Below, one piece after another: positions 23,703 to 38,700 of a stretch of DNA of 64,000 nucleotides (within the stretch, counting starts at the first letter, position 1; each line of letters begins with the position of its first letter). The stretch is taken from assembly GCA_900660155.1 (NCBI GenBank), contig CABFPE010000212.1, positions 475,916 to 539,915 on the forward strand, given 5' to 3'. The notes below the pieces were generated by a model that was not told where the DNA came from, did no database searches, and saw only the letters and a list, made by a program, of their open reading frames with translations. Source of the DNA: Hofstenia miamia. Taxonomy: Eukaryota; Xenacoelomorpha; Acoela; Hofsteniidae. The position numbers were made by a program, and so were the translations under genes.

Positions 23703-26700
23703 CTCTATATATAATATTTTATACATGTAATGTTCAAATTGGACATGTTAATATGATCTCATGAGGCATGGATGAGACAAGATTCATTATATGCCCAACC
23801 AATCTCATTAACATTATATATTTTTGGCATCAGTATCAACAGTGGTTTGAAAATTTACCCTGTTTATAGTAATTGAAATGGCGTTTATTCTAATAAGTTG
23901 GTTATTATGAAGTTCATTGGTGTTTTTTGGAGTTGGTGCCATATTTAGATTAAATCTTCAACATTGGTGGTTAAGATTTCTTCTACATCATGCAAAATAC
24001 CATATATTGGCATTGGAAATTGACTTGCATAAAGAATATTGCATGGAAAAGCTTTATTTGTAAAGCTGGCATTACATGATTAGTGAAAATGAATTCCTGT
24101 GTATATCTCATGATTGAAAAAAAATAATATGTAAAGCAATTTACTTGAGTAGTCAATTCAATTCTGATTAAAGAAGTTAACAAATGTTTGATGATTCAAT
24201 TAGTGCAACATCAAAGGGTTCCTTGGTTTCTCAAACCACAATTAATGATAAATTATCCTAAGACTGATGGAATTTCAATGCAAATCAAATAGATTTCACA
24301 AATAATGGGACCATGCTAGTTGAAAATGTGCTGTTCACAAATACAGGTAGTTCTCTCTTTTACTCTGGGAAATTGGCACCAAAATGTTCTCCAATGAAGA
24401 AAATTAGTAGTGAGACACAAGCTTAAAAAAGTTAACATTGCAATTAGTAAAAAAATTCATAAGAATCATACCAAATAGTGGAAAGTGGAGTGAGCTGGGA
24501 GGAACTTGATTAGATAAGATAATGAGGTTCATATTCTGTGCAAGCAAGAGTGTCACTAACAGAGTAAGTTTCTCATTATTTTGTACTGGGATGAGTAGTA
24601 ATGCCAAAGAAACAACTAAATGGTAATGTAATTAATTTCAAAGTGGATGTGTGCTTAGAGATGGAAATTTTCTTCTAAATAAATGAGTAAAATTGAAGCA
24701 CAAAAAAGTCAACTGCAGTCACAATATGGCAACTACTGCTACAAGACTGCAAAGTGAGGTGATACAAGATTGGGAAGCATTTTGCCTTTCTCAATCTAAG
24801 TTACTTCAAAATAAAACCACCCTAGTCAATGAATCTTGCAATAATTGGCAAGATCTCAGAAATTTCTTTCATAATCTATAAAATTTAATAAGATAGTAAA
24901 TAACTTGCAGAAATTCCTAAAATTTTGCTAAGAATTTGTCAAGTATTTGTTAAGAATTAAAAGAATAATTTGCCAATATGTTTGTAAAGCCTTGATAACA
25001 AAATTATGAAGTTTTGTAAAAATGTAGAAAGATTTTGCTATTATATAATAATACATTAGCCTTAATTATGAAATTTGAATGATCCTAGTGAATCTGTTCT
25101 ACTTGTAAATGTTTCTATTCATTGTTGACTGATATTTTGAGTAAGCAAATTAATATAGGAATATTGTATGCAAGATTGCAGTATTAAATTTGGACCATTA
25201 GAAAGCTAAGTAAAATTCTATTAGCTTTATTTTTGCATTGCATTGAAAAAAATATTTTTAAATCAAATTAGCAATTTATTCTTTATTTTTTGTTTTAGAT
25301 TTTGTTTTATATTATATTTAGCGATAAGTTTGCTTTATCTTTTTTATAATTTTTATTATTTTGGAAAGTTTGTTAAAAAGCAAAAGGGATTATAGGTTCA
25401 GTGCAAAAATTCTACAGAATCATTTATAGATCAGAAATGATTTTATTAAATAGTAAAATCCTACAAAAATTGGAAAAATCTCGTCAAATAATTACAAATC
25501 TTGGTAATTTTTGCAGCAATTTCGTAAGAGTTTAGTGAATTCTTACCAAATTTTTAAAATTTTTGTTGCTTAGAGCAAGGATTTCGTGATAAACAGCAAT
25601 ATTTCCGCAATAAATATTTAATAAACATTTGGATATAGAATCATATAATAATCCCACAAAAATTAAGACCTCAGAATTATATCATGAATTAAATCTTTTT
25701 GAAATGGCATGTGTAATTTCACTTCTTTGAAATTGCTAAACTTTATATACAAATCACTAAAATTTATGTGTGTTTGTTTTTAGTAAGCTACAGAACTATA
25801 CTATTAGCATCATATTAAGTGGGGAACAACAAATTTTCTGCTCTTAAAAGCTTATATTACCTCATTTTGGTTTCATGTGCTATGCAAAAACGGCAAATAG
25901 AAGAAGGTTCAATTTTGTCAGATATGAACTATATTAAAATTTGAATATTAGTACTGGTAACACTATTGTGGAAATGTTTGCAAACTAGCATTTGGCATAA
26001 CAATATTGAAAGTTGAAATATTCAATTTCCTAGCAATTTCAAACTTAGTAGTATAATAATTTTAGTGGCAGTTCCTAGAAAACGTCATTCATTACAAAAA
26101 AGATATGGTGAAACTTCCCAAAATCCATCTCATGACGTCATTAGTTTATATTTTAAATTTCTGTTGAATTCATGTGGTAGTTTTGTTGCCAGTTGCTATA
26201 CACATTTATTTTCAATTAATATAAAATAGGGAAATTATTGCATGCATTTGCAATATAACTTGTGGTTTAGTCTAAATCAGTTGTTTTTCACTTTTCCAAT
26301 TTGTTATGAACAGCTAAATTCTTTTTCTATTAAGGAAGAGCTGGGCATAGGTCTGAGGTACTACAAGTGCATCAGCCTTGCAATCTACGCTCAGTTCTTC
26401 TGTGATTAAAACTGATGGCATTCATTCTCATTAAATTCGTTTACTTGTATTCAATGGCTGTGATGATATGCATCAGTGGTAGCCATTTTGTGTTAATGCT
26501 AAACTCTAAAGAATTCCAAATGTTGAATTTACTACTCATGTGCTCGATGCTTAGTTTAACTATCTCCCAGCTGATTGTTACTATTACTCATATGTCAATT
26601 CATTTATGTAGTTTTCTTAACCATGCTTTCTGTTGATGCTTACAAACCATTGTTCATTATGCCTCACACTATAGATGCTACTCAAATTATTCTAATGCTC

Positions 26701-29700
26701 TAACACTAATTAAGTCGATGCTACAATATGTATTTTCCACTGATTTCCATTCCATAGAACAATTTTCTATGAATTTCAAATGATCATCTATCAAATTTAA
26801 ATACTGATTGTATTGACTTCCATTCTAACAACTTTTGAGGAACATTTCTCTTGATTCTCAAAACAACTTTTTTCGAAGTGCCTAAATACAAAGTATTTTG
26901 TGTAAATAACTTTTATAGCAAGCATTTTCGGATAAGCATTGGTCTATTAATAATGACCATTCATTTGCCAACCATAACCAATAAAACAAAAAGTCTTAAA
27001 AATCTTAAAATTCTACAATTTTACAAAGAAATATTTATATTATTGTATATAATATTTGCATTAAAATAAGTTTGATTTTAATGTTCAAAACGTATTGTTT
27101 ATTTGTTTCTAATAGCGAATTAATGGTATAATGGCCCATTAATGCCATACTGGATCGATCTGCCATTTAGAAAATAAATATTAATTCTAAAGATCTAAAA
27201 TAAGCCAGATCAAATGTAATTTCCATAAAAAGTTATATTATTTACCCTTTAGTAGATGATAACGCAATCTAGTATGCCAGCTCCTTTTTTATGAGCACTT
27301 TATAATGAATTCAAATGTTTGCAGCAATGCATACCATCTTAAGATTAATATACTATACACACTTCCAACAGTGTCTTTAACTAATTATACCAAGTTACGA
27401 ATTACAATTCATAAAATAATATTGGCCGTCATCAGTGGACTTGTGGTGGGAACCATGCGGTATTCGAGAACACTAATAGCATCAGTGCCCCATTGGTGGA
27501 CAATTGGTGACAGCAGTGGCAACATTAGTAAGCAATAATCAATGAGCAAATGCTTGGAAATAAAACCAACTTCATTATTTTGATTGCTAGATCCTTTTAA
27601 TATAAAAATGAAATTGTTAAAAACTTTGTTGAAATTTTTAATTTGTCAAAAATTATAATCTACCTGCTAAATAAATTTTCAAAATAATTTATTCATGAAT
27701 ATTTGGACATTATGAAATGAACTATTATATAAAAAAGTTACGATTGAGCAGCAAAGATTTTTCACGATTTAAAACTACTATTTCAAAATTGTATTCACAT
27801 TTAAAATTTTAAATTTTTGTTAAATTTGGTAGATTCCCACATAGCCAAATACTGGTGGACCACCAGTGGCCCACCAGGTGGGTTTTGGCCACCCGTGCAC
27901 CAGTGGACCACCAGTGGCTAGCTGGTGGTCCACTGTTGACTAATTGGTGGGCCACTGGTGGCAAAAATATGATTTAAGCATTACAGCTATGTCTCAAATG
28001 TAGCAAAAGCAAACTTTTATATTAATAGAGTTTAAACATTGCAGTTTAAACTAACAGAAACCCAACAAAGGTTTGAAGGAAATGCTAGCAAGCTGAATAT
28101 TTGCATTGAATTAAGATTGACAATGGAAAGGATAATGACTTTGTATTATAAGCAATAACAACAAGCACACAAAAATGCCCAATTTAGATTTAATTTTCAA
28201 TTTCCAAAGAAATTGCAATTTTTAAACACTATTTTTTCCAATAATTAAAAATATATTTTGCCCAATTTTAGGTATTCATGTAGACATTGAATTCAAAGTC
28301 CACGAATAATCGTGAATAAATTATTTTGAAATTTCATTCTGCCTATATATCTTATAATTTTTGCAAACAGAAAATTGCAAAAAAGCTCTTCACAATGAAT
28401 TTTATATGTTTATGAGATCTAAGAGAGCATAATAATGAATAATATTTTACTTGCAAGCATTAGCTCATATTATTTATGATTAAGAGTAAATCTCATGTCA
28501 CTAGTGGTCCACCAGTGGTCCACTGGTGGCTATGAGTGGCTGAAATTGCTACTACTGCCACTACTTATCCACCAGTGGTCCACTGGTGGTGGCTACATGG
28601 GAATGTGCATGCTTATTGTAATGATTTAAAAGAGTCAAGCAAATTTATTGCCAAAATAAACAAACAAACAAATACTACAAACTACTATACATGTATATTT
28701 AAAAAATTAAAATTTGCACACTTACTAAAATGCGTAAATTTCAAATGGCAAATGAAATCTGTCCATGTGCTTAATTTGTTTGATATTCCTAATAGTGATT
28801 GTTTGGATAACAAAATTTTTTTAGTTTTTCTTCTGAAATGTTTATAATTTTTTTCCTTTTTTATTTCGAGATTTAAATCATTCCATAATCTAGATGCTTT
28901 AAATGAAAATCAATCTGGAAGATTAATACTACTATGCAAATTGTGGTTTCTATCACTAGTTTTGATATAATTGCTTAAAAAGTGCGTAGATTTTGAATTG
29001 TGTACATACTTGTGTATCATACAAAGAGTTTGATATTCGATAAAGTACGATGGTGCAATAACATTGCCACCATTTATAAAAGTACTCACTTATTTATGCT
29101 TATCAATATAATTCAGAGTTCTTATTGCCCAATTGAATATTTTTGCTAGTGATGATCGATTATTTGATGTGATATTTTGGAATAAAAAACAACAATAGTT
29201 AAAGTTACTTAGCACAAAAGAGTTAAGCATTTGTGATTGAAAGGACTGCCCTACATTGCTCAAATGATATAAATATTTAATACCAAAGGCCATTTTCCTA
29301 CATTTTGATGAAAAAAATTCGAGTAAAACGTAAATCTCTATCAATTACTACACCAAGATAATTAATCAAATTGCTTTGCTTAATTTCATTATCTCCTACT
29401 TTAATTTTGATATTAGAATTTATTTGGTATTGCTTTGGTGTGAAAATAATAAATTGTGGTTTAATCAAGACATTCTATGAAATTTCTTCCAAATGCTTGC
29501 ATTGAACATGCTTGATAGGGTCTCAAAAATATCCTTCACTATTTGTTGGGTTTCTGTTTGTTGAAACATCAATATTTGAACTGCTTAGCAATGTAAAAAA
29601 GTTGTCGTTTTGTTTACAATTGTTAATGTTGGATATACATCACTGGCACATTAATTCTCCAGCAGGTATCTCCCAATAATGGCAACTACAATGGTCCATT

Positions 29701-32700
29701 GTCGGATCATTAATGGCTTGGTATTTGAGAATGCACCGTTCTTGACGTACCTGTATAAATAAATATATAGGGAAATATTGATTAATGGCCTTACTTAACA
29801 TGATGAGAATGACAACTGTATATTGCTAATTACCCACATTTATTGTGCTAAAAGCAATGTTTTCTTTTAATTACTATAATTCCATGCAAATATTTGACTG
29901 GCTAAATAGTTACACCAAACATTATAAAATATAACCTTATTAGAACACATACATGTTGTAAGGCTAATACATTAAGGAAATTTAAATCACTGTGTGCTAT
30001 TTTGCAAAAAGAGGGTAATACTTTTTTGAAAAAGTCCAACATGTAAGAGGAGATCTACATTTTTTGTGATTTGACACGAATTGTTCCTTTTAAAATGCAC
30101 GAAAGTATATTAATCACCGAGTGCTTAAGAAATCTACAAAATTGATGGCTATTCTAAAGTAATCGTAATAATTCATTCAAAAACACGAAATTTTATTTTA
30201 TTTGTGAATATGCAATGTTCATGCATTCTACAAGCTTTGAAGAAATGGTAGTTTAGGAAATCGTTAGGTGCACGCGATTTTAAGAAACTGAATTGTTTGA
30301 TAATAATTTTTAAATATAGAATGATTATGCTGCTGACTGGTGAAATATTTTATAAAACTATTATTGCAGCAGTTAAAATTATAATCAAACAGTAAATCCC
30401 TCGAGTTTTGAAGAATTCATTTTCTGTTAAATAATTACTGAAACCTCTCTGCATTTAGAAAATAACTTACCATAGTTGCAACAGGCGGGAAGCACTAAAA
30501 TATACATGGAATACTTTTCTCTTCTTCGCAAACTTATTGTATAAATAATTAAATCGAAATTTAGCGTATCTTCTGTCTTTGACGTTCTTCCCAATATTGG
30601 ACCATTTAAGTCCCACTCATCATTGATAAGAAATAAGCTGAGGTCCATTTCAACTTCTGATGGGAACGAGATATTCAATGATGTATTTATGAAAGGCTGT
30701 AGTTCGAATTCCGTGTTTTGGTATGACTGTGATTGTAAACTAAATTTGCATTTAATTTATTCAAAACTAAATGTTCAAAGATATTCAAAACAACAATATT
30801 AATATGATGCAAACGATATTGTGGAATTATTTAGTGCTAAGAAATTTACGAAAAATGTTTGCTACGACGTGAATTTTTATGTTATTTACACAAAAAAATT
30901 AGTATTTTCTACTTATTTGGTTATATATATATATATATATATATATCAGAAGATAAAAAACCAGTAGGAGAAAAACTTGCTGCTCCAGATGCTGTATTGC
31001 CAATAACAAAATTTACGGAATCTGAAGATTTTGCAGCTTCTATCTTAAAAAATGAAAGCTCTCTGAGGAGTGGATCGAAACAAAATTTCAAAATTTATTT
31101 TGCCCATTTCTAGTGATGTTGAAAGGTTGCTTAGCATCGCTGGTTTGGCTTTCTTTGATATTCAACAGTATTTTTGCCAATGAGTTTAGAAATCCAAATA
31201 TTTTTACATTGCAATAGACATTCCAGAGATAGGAATACCAAACTTGTCTTCAAGTCAAGTTTAGATCGACTGGTCTTACTTTTTGAGTATTTCCGGCTAA
31301 ACTCGTCCCATACAACCTTTTAATGATGCTCGCTTAAACTTGGTATTTTTTTCTAAAAATATCGAGCTCTTTCAAGTGTTCAATGTGTCGCGTTAGAAAA
31401 ATAAAAATGAGGATTTCTTATTGAGTAATCTTCTTAGAACTACCTATAAAATAATGATGTAACATTGGAAGTATTCTTATTAATCAAGTATTAAACAGAA
31501 AAAGATTCAATGAATATAATTTTCAAGAATAAATGTAATGCAATGAAGCAAAGCGAGAAACTTAAAATGTAAAAGGCTCATTTGCAGAGGAGAAAATGAG
31601 GAAGTTGCAGTTTATTTCGAACCTTTTGAACTTCAAGCTTTTAAGTTCTGGTGGGCAAAAGTCATAATGGGCGAAAGTCATTATGGGCTAAACTTCTCTT
31701 TGGGCGAAAGTCATGTGCCTCTGTTTTGGCCATGGCTGTATTAATTTTGTATACTTTTATTGCAATATTACTGCAATACACTATTGTAATATATTGAAAT
31801 TATCACAGCAGTTCAAAATGTAAGAAATGTTGAGCGCAATTGTAATATATTTCAAAGATTTTAAATTTGTTTAGGTGTACGGTTCATGTTTAATTTGAAA
31901 TTGCTTGATTAAATTTAATGCCAATAGAAACAATCAGCTATTACATATTTTCAAACTTGTTATAAACATCAGAAATATTATTGATGAGATCATGAGTCAA
32001 AGTGATAATTGAAATTATTTGAAAATATTTTATAGCAACATTTCAGATATAAAAAACTCATTGGAATAGTAAACAAAAAATATTAATATTAAAATGCCAG
32101 GTTTGCGCCATTTGGGAATATTTAGTAAAATGTTTATATAAACAAGGAATGAAAATAATAGGATTTATTCAAAAGAACAAATATATACTTTCGAAAAATA
32201 TATTTCAAGTTATGTAACAAATAATTAACAACTTCAAGATTATGTCTAATGTTGTATTGCTATTAGAAAAAGCCTTACAAATTTTACCATATATTAATAT
32301 GTTTCAAATCTATTGCCTTGGTGGAATTAGAAAACATGTAGAATTCTTCCACATATTTTTACAGTAGGTGGTCAGATTAATGATTTCATACTAACAAAAA
32401 CATTACGTGAAAAACCTATATATAAATTAATTATATTCATCCCATGAAATATTGTTTTTGGACCAGCTTTCTTTCTGCTATTTATTGGATGAACTGTACA
32501 ATAGATATAAGAATCGATTTCTGTAATTGTAAGTAGTTTTTTAAACTTTATCAAATTTAACGTATGTGCATGATAAGTATTATTATTATTATTATTATGA
32601 TTAATATTATTCTTACTTCTCACAGCTTCATGCTGGTATTCCTCTCAGCTCTGGGAACTCACCAGTTCCCAGGGAGTCTGAGAGCTTTCCTCAGGACTCT

Positions 32701-35700
32701 AGCCCCACTTTAGTACTCCCAACTCCTCCAAGTATCTCTTATGCTTCTTACTCACTGCTCCTAGTGCTCCCACAACTACCGGGACTAATTCAACTTTCTT
32801 TAACTTCCACAGCCTTTCTATTTCCTCTGCTAACTCCCTGTACTTGTCTATCTTCTCTTTCTCCTTGCTTTCTACATTTCTGTCCTTTGGTACTGCTATG
32901 TCTATCCCTGTTCCTACTCTTTTCTCTTTGTCTACCACCACTATGGCTGGCCTCAGTGCTTCTATCACCTTGCTTGTCTGTATGTTGAAGTCCCACAGTA
33001 ACTTAACCTTCTCATTTTCTATGACGCCCTGTGGCTTGTGCTCATACCACTTGTCTCCTGCTTCTAACACATGCTGCCTGCTCAAGCTCCAATGTACCAT
33101 TCGTCCTACCTTGTCATGCCTGAACTTATACTTATTCTGCGCCAACTTCTCACACCCTGCTATCATATCATCTACTGTCTCCGCCTCTTTCTTATATAGC
33201 CTACATTTATCACTTACTTCTACTCTTCTGTCTATATGCTTCTTCACCCAGTTTGTTTTTATTGCTTGTTCCTGTGCTGCCATTATCAATGCTTCTGTTT
33301 CTCTTTTTAGTCCTGCTTTCCTTAACCACTTGTTGCTCTCTTCTCTGTCACACTTTTCTGTGTTCTTCCAGTATTCTCCATGCATTGCCTTCTGCCTATA
33401 CCTTGTTTGTCTCTCTAATTCCATCCTACTCAGGTATGCTGTTTTTTTTTCACTCTCAGTTCTTATCTTCCTTAACTCCTTAGTGATCTCTAGTAGGGAT
33501 CCTCTAGGTTGATCTTCTACATATTCTTTTAGCCCTAGTGCTTCTCCTTCTACAGTTTCCTCCACACTTAGCAGCCCTTTCTCTCCTTTATGCCTTGCCA
33601 TGTACAGCCTATCTACATCTCCATTTATGTTGAATGCTCTCTTTGCTGCTAGTATCTTCCTTGTCTTTCTGTCTAATTCCCTCAGTTCATTCTTGTTCCA
33701 CCTCACTATTCCTGCCGAATATCTTACCACTGGTATCGCCCACTTATTAATTGCCTTTATGCTGTTCTGCCCATTCAATGCTGACTTCTGTAGTACCTTC
33801 CTTAATCTCCTCTTGTATTCTTTTCTTAACCTCGTCCTCATTTTCTCATGATCTGTTCTATCTTTCTCTATCACACCTAAGTACTTTTACTTCCTCAATC
33901 TTATCCCTACTGCTCGTCCTCAAACCATCTCCATCTATGAACTTGACTCTGGTCATTGTCACTGTCACACACTTTCCTAATCTAAATTCCAACCCAGAAT
34001 CTCTGCTTGCTTTCTCCAATGTCTCCAATTGTTTCTGCAACATCTTTATTGAGCTAGCATACATCTTCAGGTCATCCATGTAACATAGGTGACCCACTGC
34101 TCTACCATTCTTCTCCTTCTTATACTCTATGCTTGTCTCCTTTAACTTTTCTGTGATAGGGATTAAGCTAACTACAAACAATAGTGGCGCTAAGCTGTCT
34201 CCCTGGAATATGCCTCGCCTAAACCTCAGCCTGTGCTGGTCTATCTCAGTTCGCCACTTTCTCATCTCTCTTCCTAGAAACTCAACCCATTTTTTGTGAA
34301 ACTCCATTGGCCTCTAGCGTCCTCAATACCAATCTATGTGATATGCTTTCATATGCCTTCTTGTAGTCTATCTATGCCATTGCTAAGTTATTATTATTAT
34401 TATTTCATTTCTTCTCACATCTTCATGTTGTTTCTCTCTCAGCTCGCGGAACTCACCAGCTCCCAAGGAGTCTCAGAGCTTTCCTCAGGACTCTAGCTGA
34501 TCCTAACAATGCTGCCTTCCGTGCTACTGCCATTCTCCAATTTGGTACTCCCAACTACTCCAAGTATTTCTTATGTTCCTNAGTGGGTTGTTTTAATTCA
34601 AAATATGCTTCTACGATCTTTACTCTCTCCTCCACAGTATATTGNAGCTCGCGGAACTCACCAGCTCCCAAGGAGTCTCAGAGCTTTCCTCAGGACTCTA
34701 GCTGATCCTAACAATGCTGCCTTCCGTGCTACTGCCATTCTCCAATTTGGTACTCCCAACTACTCCAAGTATTTCTTATGTTCCTAGTGCTCCTATGACT
34801 ACCAGGACTACTTCAATCTTCCTTAACATCCCTATTTCCTTTGCCAACTTCCTGTACTTGTTTGTCTTTTCTTTCTTCTTGCTTTCAACATTTCTGTTCT
34901 TTGGTACTTCTATGTCTATCACTGCTCCCAAAGTTTTCTCTTTTTCTACCACTATCATGTCTGGTTTCTGTGCTTCTATCATCTTGCTCATCTGGATTTT
35001 GAAGTCCCACAATGTCTTAACCTTCTCATTTTCTATGATGTCCTGTGGCTTGAGCTAATACCACTTGTCTCCTGCCTCTAATCTGTGCTGCCTGCTCAAG
35101 TTCCATTGTACCATTTGTCCCACCTTGTCATGCCTGAACTTATACTTATTCTGCGCCAATTTCTCACACCCTGCTATCAGATCATCTACGGTCTCACACT
35201 CTTTCTTACATAGCCTACGGTTATCACTTACTTCCATTCTTCTATCTATATGCTTTTTCACCCAATTTGTTCTTATTGCTTACTCCTTTACTGCCATTGT
35301 CAGTGTTTCTGTTTCTCTTTTCAGTCATGCTTTCTTTAACCACTTGTTGATTCTTCTCTAGCACACTTTTCTCCATGCATTGCCTTCTACCTATACCTTG
35401 TTTGTTTCTCTAATTCCATCCTACTATGTCCCCCCTAATGCTCCTAAGTACTTTCATTCCTCTTGGACTTCCTTAATGCTAACCCCACTGCTCGTCCTCA
35501 AACCATCTCCATCTATGAACTTGCCTCTGGTCATTGTCACTGTCACACACTTTCCTAATCTAAATTCCAACCCAGAATCTCTGCTTGCTTTCTCCAATGT
35601 CTCCAATTGTTTCTGCAACATCTTCCTTGAGCTAACATACATCTTCAGGTTGTCCATGTACCACAGGTGACTCACTGCTCTACCATTCTTCTCCAGCATA

Positions 35701-38700
35701 TACCCTATATTTGTCTCCTTTAACTTTTCTGTGATAGGGATTAAGCTAACTACAAACAATAGTGGCGCTAAGCTGTCTCCCTGGAATATGCCTCATCTAA
35801 ACCTCAACCTGCGCTGGTTTCTCTCAGTGTGCCCCTCTCTTATTTCCCATTTCCCTCTTGTGAACTTCTTCAGGAAATACCCATATACCTCATGTCTGCC
35901 TGGCGCCTTCCAGTTTTCATCTTCTTTAGATCTTCCTTCAGCTTTGCAGTTTTGATTAGTTCTTCGTCTTGCCTGAATTCATTCTGAATTTGCTCATTCT
36001 CTATCTCCTGTTTCACAATACCCATATATTCTCCCAGTACCTTACTACGTCCCCCCTGCTCTAGCTGCAGGCTTTTTTGTAGAATCTTCCTTCTTGGGTC
36101 TCAAAATTCGTATTGTCTCTTGCCTGCTTTGCCCTTGCACTATATTTTCTCAGTTTCTCAGCTTCTGCAACTAATCTCTGCTTAAGCTCTTGTTTTGCAG
36201 TTTCTATAGTCCTTACCTACTCTGCACCTGTCCTGTCCTGCCTGTACTGCCTTACTTGTCCTGATCTTCCTTATTTGCTGCCTAATCTTTGCCACTTTAT
36301 TCTCAATTCTTCTCTCTCATGCTGGCTTTCTTTCTCTCTTCTTGTAATCTTTTCTTTTTCATTTAAATGTCTACATTTTTCAGCACCTCACATTCCCCTG
36401 TATACACTAAGCTACTTACTTCTATCCTCTCCAACACTCTACTGCTAGCTTGCTTTTCTTAATTCCTCTTGGAACTGGCAACCTAGTTCTCTCACCTATA
36501 TCTTCCTTCCTTTAGTTTGCTTCAGTTTCTGCGTCCACTGGTTCTGTTGCTTTCACCACTTTTGTCACAAAGCCTATCACTTCATCTTCCATTTGCTTAG
36601 CCTGTTCAACTCTCTTTTTCTGCTTGCTCTCATCCAACTGCAACTTTTGCACTTGTCCTGTAAGCCTCTGCTCTGTAACTTCTGCCTTCCAACATTCTCT
36701 TCCTGTAATCGTACTGAACTCACACAAAGAATATCACTCTATCTAAAAACACCAATGGTAGAATTATTTTTAAAACTGGCCCTTAATAAAAAATTCATAT
36801 GTAAATAGGTTTGTAAGTATTTTTGTCATGTGTTATTTTATAGACTTTATATACATAATAGCAATAAATTTGCTTTAAATCTTATTATTATTAAACAGTT
36901 TTTATTCAAAATTTACGCCCTTTATGCAATAGTGAATTTTTAAGTTTGCAAATATACATGTATAGTGGCTTGTAGTATGGTTTCTGTCTTTTTTTTTTCG
37001 TTTTTGCTTTTTTACTTATTTTGCTATAAATTTGTTATTATTATATTGTTTGAAAAAATTCAAGATTGTAAATTTTTAGACGTTTGCAGAGTAATTCCCA
37101 GCATTATCCAAAGCAATAAATACTTGGAACATTTTCCAAACTGTTCAAATAAATTTATGAATTTATCAAATATGTACTAAAAATCAAAGTTTTGCAAAAG
37201 TACTAAGGGACACCAAGAATGATTATTCATATCATTTCACTAGCAGTATTCACATGAATGTGATTCACATTCATCGCATAAAATATAAATGCTATTTACT
37301 AACCACAAAAACTAGGCATCATTCACAAATTATGAATTCATTTTTACTGCAAAAATTGTGTTCTTGAATATATTCCTTAACATCGTCAAAAAAACTTGTT
37401 TCAAATTCAATATTTTTCCAATGATTTGACTATATTATGAAAAAACATTAAAACGTACATTTCTTAAAGTGTTATGTTTATTTTCAGATAGCGCTTATTC
37501 AATGTTGAAACTTTGCATAAATTATTCTAATAATGATGAATTATTTCTTATGTTAAGATTTAATCAATAAAATTGACATTATCATTGCTTTATTTTCCAA
37601 AACTATGCTTCAGTAAACATTATGCAAGTGCTTATTTAATCAAAATTATTCAATATTCCCAGTAAACAGAACTGTTGTAACGACGTCACTGAACGACATA
37701 ATAACGACACTAAAACGACATTACAAAACAAAGTCTTTTCACAATAAAATGACAAACTATCAATAAAAATGCAGTTTTTAAAAAATTTATCTTTAAATTG
37801 TCATAATACTAAAATTATTCCTATTTTTAAATATTTTTTTGCTAGACGGAATTATACACCACCACTAATCCGCACTATAAACGCCACTCAAACAATTCAA
37901 CGCCTATTAAACGCTAATACACCACAAAAAACGACGTCGTTACAACAATTCTATGTTTACTGGATTATCACTTGAAAGTATTTGTAATATTTAAACTAGG
38001 AAATAACTCACGAAATGGCGCATGTTTGAATATCATATGGAAACCTGGTTGCATCCATTTCACAAAAAACTCGAACTGTTGAGGTCACATCCTTAACTAA
38101 AACTGTTCCATCATACATAATAAATTCTTCTGGATGATGCGAAAATATAATTTTCACACTAAATACACAAAAGAACATTCTTAATATATTATTACTGTTT
38201 ACAGGGTGGGCGAAAAAAATGTTACCACTTTTAATCATACACAAGTTTTCAAAATGAACATTTATTTGAAATTTTTTTTACAGATTTTTAATAAAAGTAT
38301 CAAATTAAAATTTGATAACAAAGTCTTCTCACTTTGTCTCTTGTTTCCTACACAGTTCAATAACTGATGACGTGTTCAATCCAGGCTCCTCTTTTGTGGA
38401 TTACAGCTGCAACACGCACATTGAAATTTGTGATGACAATGCGGCACATCTCAAGAGGGATTCTTCGAATTTCCTGACGAATGTTGGTCTTCAGGGCTTC
38501 AATGGTCTGTGGGTTGTTGTAGTACACTCTCTCCTTCAGGTACCCCCATAGGAAGTAGTCTGCGGGAGAAAGATCAGGAGAAAAGGCAGGCAGTGGGTTG
38601 TTTTAATTCAAAATCGTAATAANNNNNNCCCCATAGGAAGTAGTCTGCGGGAGAAAGATCAGGAGAAAAGGCAGGCAGTGGGTTGTTTTAATTCAAAATA

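Noticed and set aside
29634-29760. Possible channel exon after a tatacag acceptor (reads CILKYQAINDPTM)
   Set aside because: Entered in the phase left by exon 6 it stops after a few residues and lacks a membrane segment; the true next exon is at 24472-24615.
32764-33851. Several open frames on the plus strand rich in Leu, Ser and Phe
   Set aside because: They are the antisense shadow of the R4/Dong coding region on the minus strand.
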